8,841 bases of DNA, from NCBI GenBank assembly GCA_913049755.1, contig CAJWXO010000046.1:1-8841 (forward strand). Reading direction: 5' to 3'. Of the stretch, positions 7,686-8,841 are shown piece by piece. A model generated the notes under the pieces. The model was not told where the DNA came from. It did not search any database and worked only from the letters and a program-made list of their open reading frames with translations. A program made the position numbers and the translations under genes. This DNA is from an uncultured Cryomorphaceae bacterium. Its GTDB lineage: Bacteria > Bacteroidota > Bacteroidia > Flavobacteriales > Schleiferiaceae. Positions within the stretch are counted from its first letter, which is position 1; each line of letters starts with the position of its first letter.

Positions 7686-8494
7686 GATTCTATCTTTTCA
7701 AAGTATTCATTTGTCCAATTTGCCAGCGTAGTAAAACTATTGGGATTACCAGCTACAATATTACGAGCAAAAATCATGTTTCGATCTGAAATTTCCTCAG
7801 AGTCAAACGTGCCAACAACTCCACCTGCTTCCCTTATTATGAGTATACCTGCAGCAATATCCCATGGGGCAAGTCCATATTCAAAGAAAGCAACAAACTT
7901 ACCCTCAGCAACAAGACATAAATCAATTGCTGCGGATCCAAAACGCCGAACTCCACGTGAGTTTTCAAAACACTTTTTAAGAACTTTCAAGTATGAATTG
8001 ACCTGAGCGAAATCATAGTATGGGAAACCAGTGCCTATAATTCCATCTGATAATTTACCTCCTTTGGTAATATCAAGTTGGATTTCGTTACAAAATGCTC
8101 CTTTTCCCTTCTCAGCCATGTACATCTTAAATGTTGATAGATCTAGGATTGCAGACCAAATGATTTCAGATTCAAGCATCAGGGCTACAGATATTGCGTA
8201 GGGCTTCAACCCATGAATATAATTTGTAGTGCCATCTAGGGGATCAATAATCCAGTTAAAACCATTTAATAGCTCAAAATCACCGCTTTCTTCAGCGATA
8301 ACTCCCGAACCAGGTATACTTTTTTTAAATCCCTCAATTAATAATTTCTCTGCTTCTTTATCTACATAAGAAACGAAGGAATTTAGACTTTTAGTTTCTA
8401 TATGGTTAGAAGATACTTTTAATCTCTCTTCCTCAACCCAGATGCCCACATCTTTGATTAATTGCAAAACTTCTTTTTGCCAATTCTCTCTCAC
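7682..8494 (-). CDS. Inositol monophosphatase family protein (SuhB/IMPase-like)
   Basis: This is a Mg-dependent, Li-sensitive-type phosphatase of the IMPase superfamily, acting on inositol or related sugar phosphates in the cytoplasm; the substrate cannot be read from the sequence. The 270 residues carry all family motifs: SYVDKEAEKLL (42-52), the metal-binding Glu in GVIAEESGDF (64-73, with AEES in place of the commoner GEES), WIIDPLDGTTNYIHGL (81-96) with Asp84 and Asp87, and the C-terminal APWDIAAGILIIREAGG (209-225) with Asp212. CysQ (PAPS phosphatase) and histidinol-phosphatase relatives share these motifs, but the NYIHGL context fits IMPase/SuhB better. The start is GTG at 8494: an in-frame TAA lies nine codons upstream with no other start between. 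That GTG overlaps the mtaB stop as GTGA (8491-8494), and the end overlaps rfbC as ATGA, so the gene is probably coupled on both sides. Confidence 0.92.
   Translation of the reverse strand: MRENWQKEVLQLIKDVGIWVEEERLKVSSNHIETKSLNSFVSYVDKEAEKLLIEGFKKSIPGSGVIAEESGDFELLNGFNWIIDPLDGTTNYIHGLKPYAISVALMLESEIIWSAILDLSTFKMYMAEKGKGAFCNEIQLDITKGGKLSDGIIGTGFPYYDFAQVNSYLKVLKKCFENSRGVRRFGSAAIDLCLVAEGKFVAFFEYGLAPWDIAAGILIIREAGGVVGTFDSEEISDRNMIFARNIVAGNPNSFTTLANWTNEYFEKIES
8491..8494 (-). other. GTGA stop/start overlap, mtaB into IMPase gene
   Basis: The four bases read GTGA on the - strand: TGA ends mtaB and GTG opens the IMPase frame. Because an in-frame stop lies nine codons upstream and no ATG is available, this GTG is the only start that keeps the N-terminal helix of the IMPase fold. 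The overlap supports co-transcription and coupled translation. Confidence 0.75.
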
Positions 8495-8841
8495 GCCGTT
8501 TGTGTGGCCTGAATGTGATTAAACTCAAAGCAACCGTCCGATTGAATTTCACCAACGATACCATATTCTACAGAACCTGCTTTTTTCAAATTGAAAGGAG
8601 CAGAGACGCGGATATAATTTTCAGTATAGCCTTGCATACGACCATCTCTATCCGAATCTTCCCAGAGTACTCTTCTCGCGCTATCAATATGCGAATCAGC
8701 AAAAAACTTTGTCTTTTGAGCACTGAGAAGCCTCAGTCGATGGTTTCTGGCTTTTCGTTCAATTTTGGGAATAGTGTGACTTAAGTCTGCAGCTTCTGTA
8801 CCTGGTCTCTCAGAATATGTAAAGACATGTAAGTAACTTAT
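8491..8841 (-). CDS. mtaB: tRNA (N6-L-threonylcarbamoyladenosine(37)-C2)-methylthiotransferase, C-terminal part, 5' end outside window
   Basis: MtaB is a radical SAM enzyme that adds a methylthio group to t6A37 of ANN-decoding tRNAs. Only the last 116 codons are here; the frame is open to the right edge, and the N-terminal domain and Fe-S cluster cysteines lie outside. The visible part begins with SYLHVFTYSERPGTEAADL, the conserved end of the radical SAM domain in MtaB-type enzymes. It continues with IPKIERKARNHRLRLLSAQK and then a TRAM-like RNA-binding segment, RRVLWEDSDRDG and QGYTENYIRVSAPFN (70-84), in which GYTxNYIxV is typical of this family. A short weakly conserved tail ends in QATQTA. 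It could be the related RimO or MiaB, but HVFTYSERPGT and the short TRAM part fit MtaB best. The stop TGA overlaps the GTG start of the IMPase gene (GTGA). It heads the visible part of the - strand operon. Confidence 0.88.
   Translation of the reverse strand: MSYLHVFTYSERPGTEAADLSHTIPKIERKARNHRLRLLSAQKTKFFADSHIDSARRVLWEDSDRDGRMQGYTENYIRVSAPFNLKKAGSVEYGIVGEIQSDGCFEFNHIQATQTA

Noticed and set aside
7740..8006. Open frame of 88 codons on the + strand
   Set aside because: It is antisense to the IMPase-family gene across its conserved WDIAAG region, so it is a shadow.
8500..8784. Open reading frame of 94 codons on the + strand at the right edge
   Set aside because: It is antisense to the recognisable MtaB C-terminus (HVFTYSERPGT, GYTENYIRV), which explains this sequence on the - strand.
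1..8841. CRISPR arrays, tRNA or rRNA genes, insertion sequences, phage or defence genes
   Set aside because: No spaced direct repeats, cloverleaf-like segment, transposase or integrase motif was seen; coding sequence with gaps of at most 80 bp accounts for the window.

Overview
This 8.8-kb window looks like ordinary chromosome from an AT-rich member of the Bacteroidota, probably Flavobacteriales-like. Four things point there: the lineage-specific C-terminus of topoisomerase IV subunit A, a secreted choice-of-anchor B protein with a tail resembling a type IX secretion sorting domain, a UvrA whose first zinc motif has the CPTTG form I associate with this phylum, and A-rich start regions without clear Shine-Dalgarno sequences. 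Placement below phylum level is inference.

Layout. On the + strand, the 3' part of parC enters at base 1 and ends at 921. Five bases later comes a 553-residue secreted beta-propeller-type protein (927-2588). Everything else is on the - strand and reads from the right edge inward: the 3' part of mtaB (tRNA methylthiotransferase), an inositol monophosphatase-family gene, rfbC (dTDP-4-dehydrorhamnose 3,5-epimerase), a lytic transglycosylase, uvrA, and, after an 80-bp gap, a LOG-family Rossmann-fold gene. The two blocks converge at about 2590, with 7 bp between stop codons and a weak hairpin that could stop + strand transcription.

The - strand block is very compact. mtaB and the IMPase gene overlap as GTGA, and the IMPase gene and rfbC overlap as ATGA. 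rfbC to the transglycosylase is 4 bp, and the transglycosylase to uvrA is 8 bp. It is best read as one operon whose promoter lies beyond the right edge. Its products are functionally mixed (tRNA modification, sugar or inositol phosphate metabolism, nucleotide-sugar epimerisation, wall remodelling, nucleotide excision repair), so this is probably a compact housekeeping operon and not a dedicated pathway.

There is no gene-free stretch over 300 bases; the longest gap is 80 bp. I found no RNA genes, CRISPR array, insertion sequence, integrase or phage genes. I see no convincing undescribed system. The most open points are the uncharacterised C-terminal part of the secreted protein, the incomplete first zinc site of UvrA, and an rfbC separated from the other dTDP-rhamnose genes.
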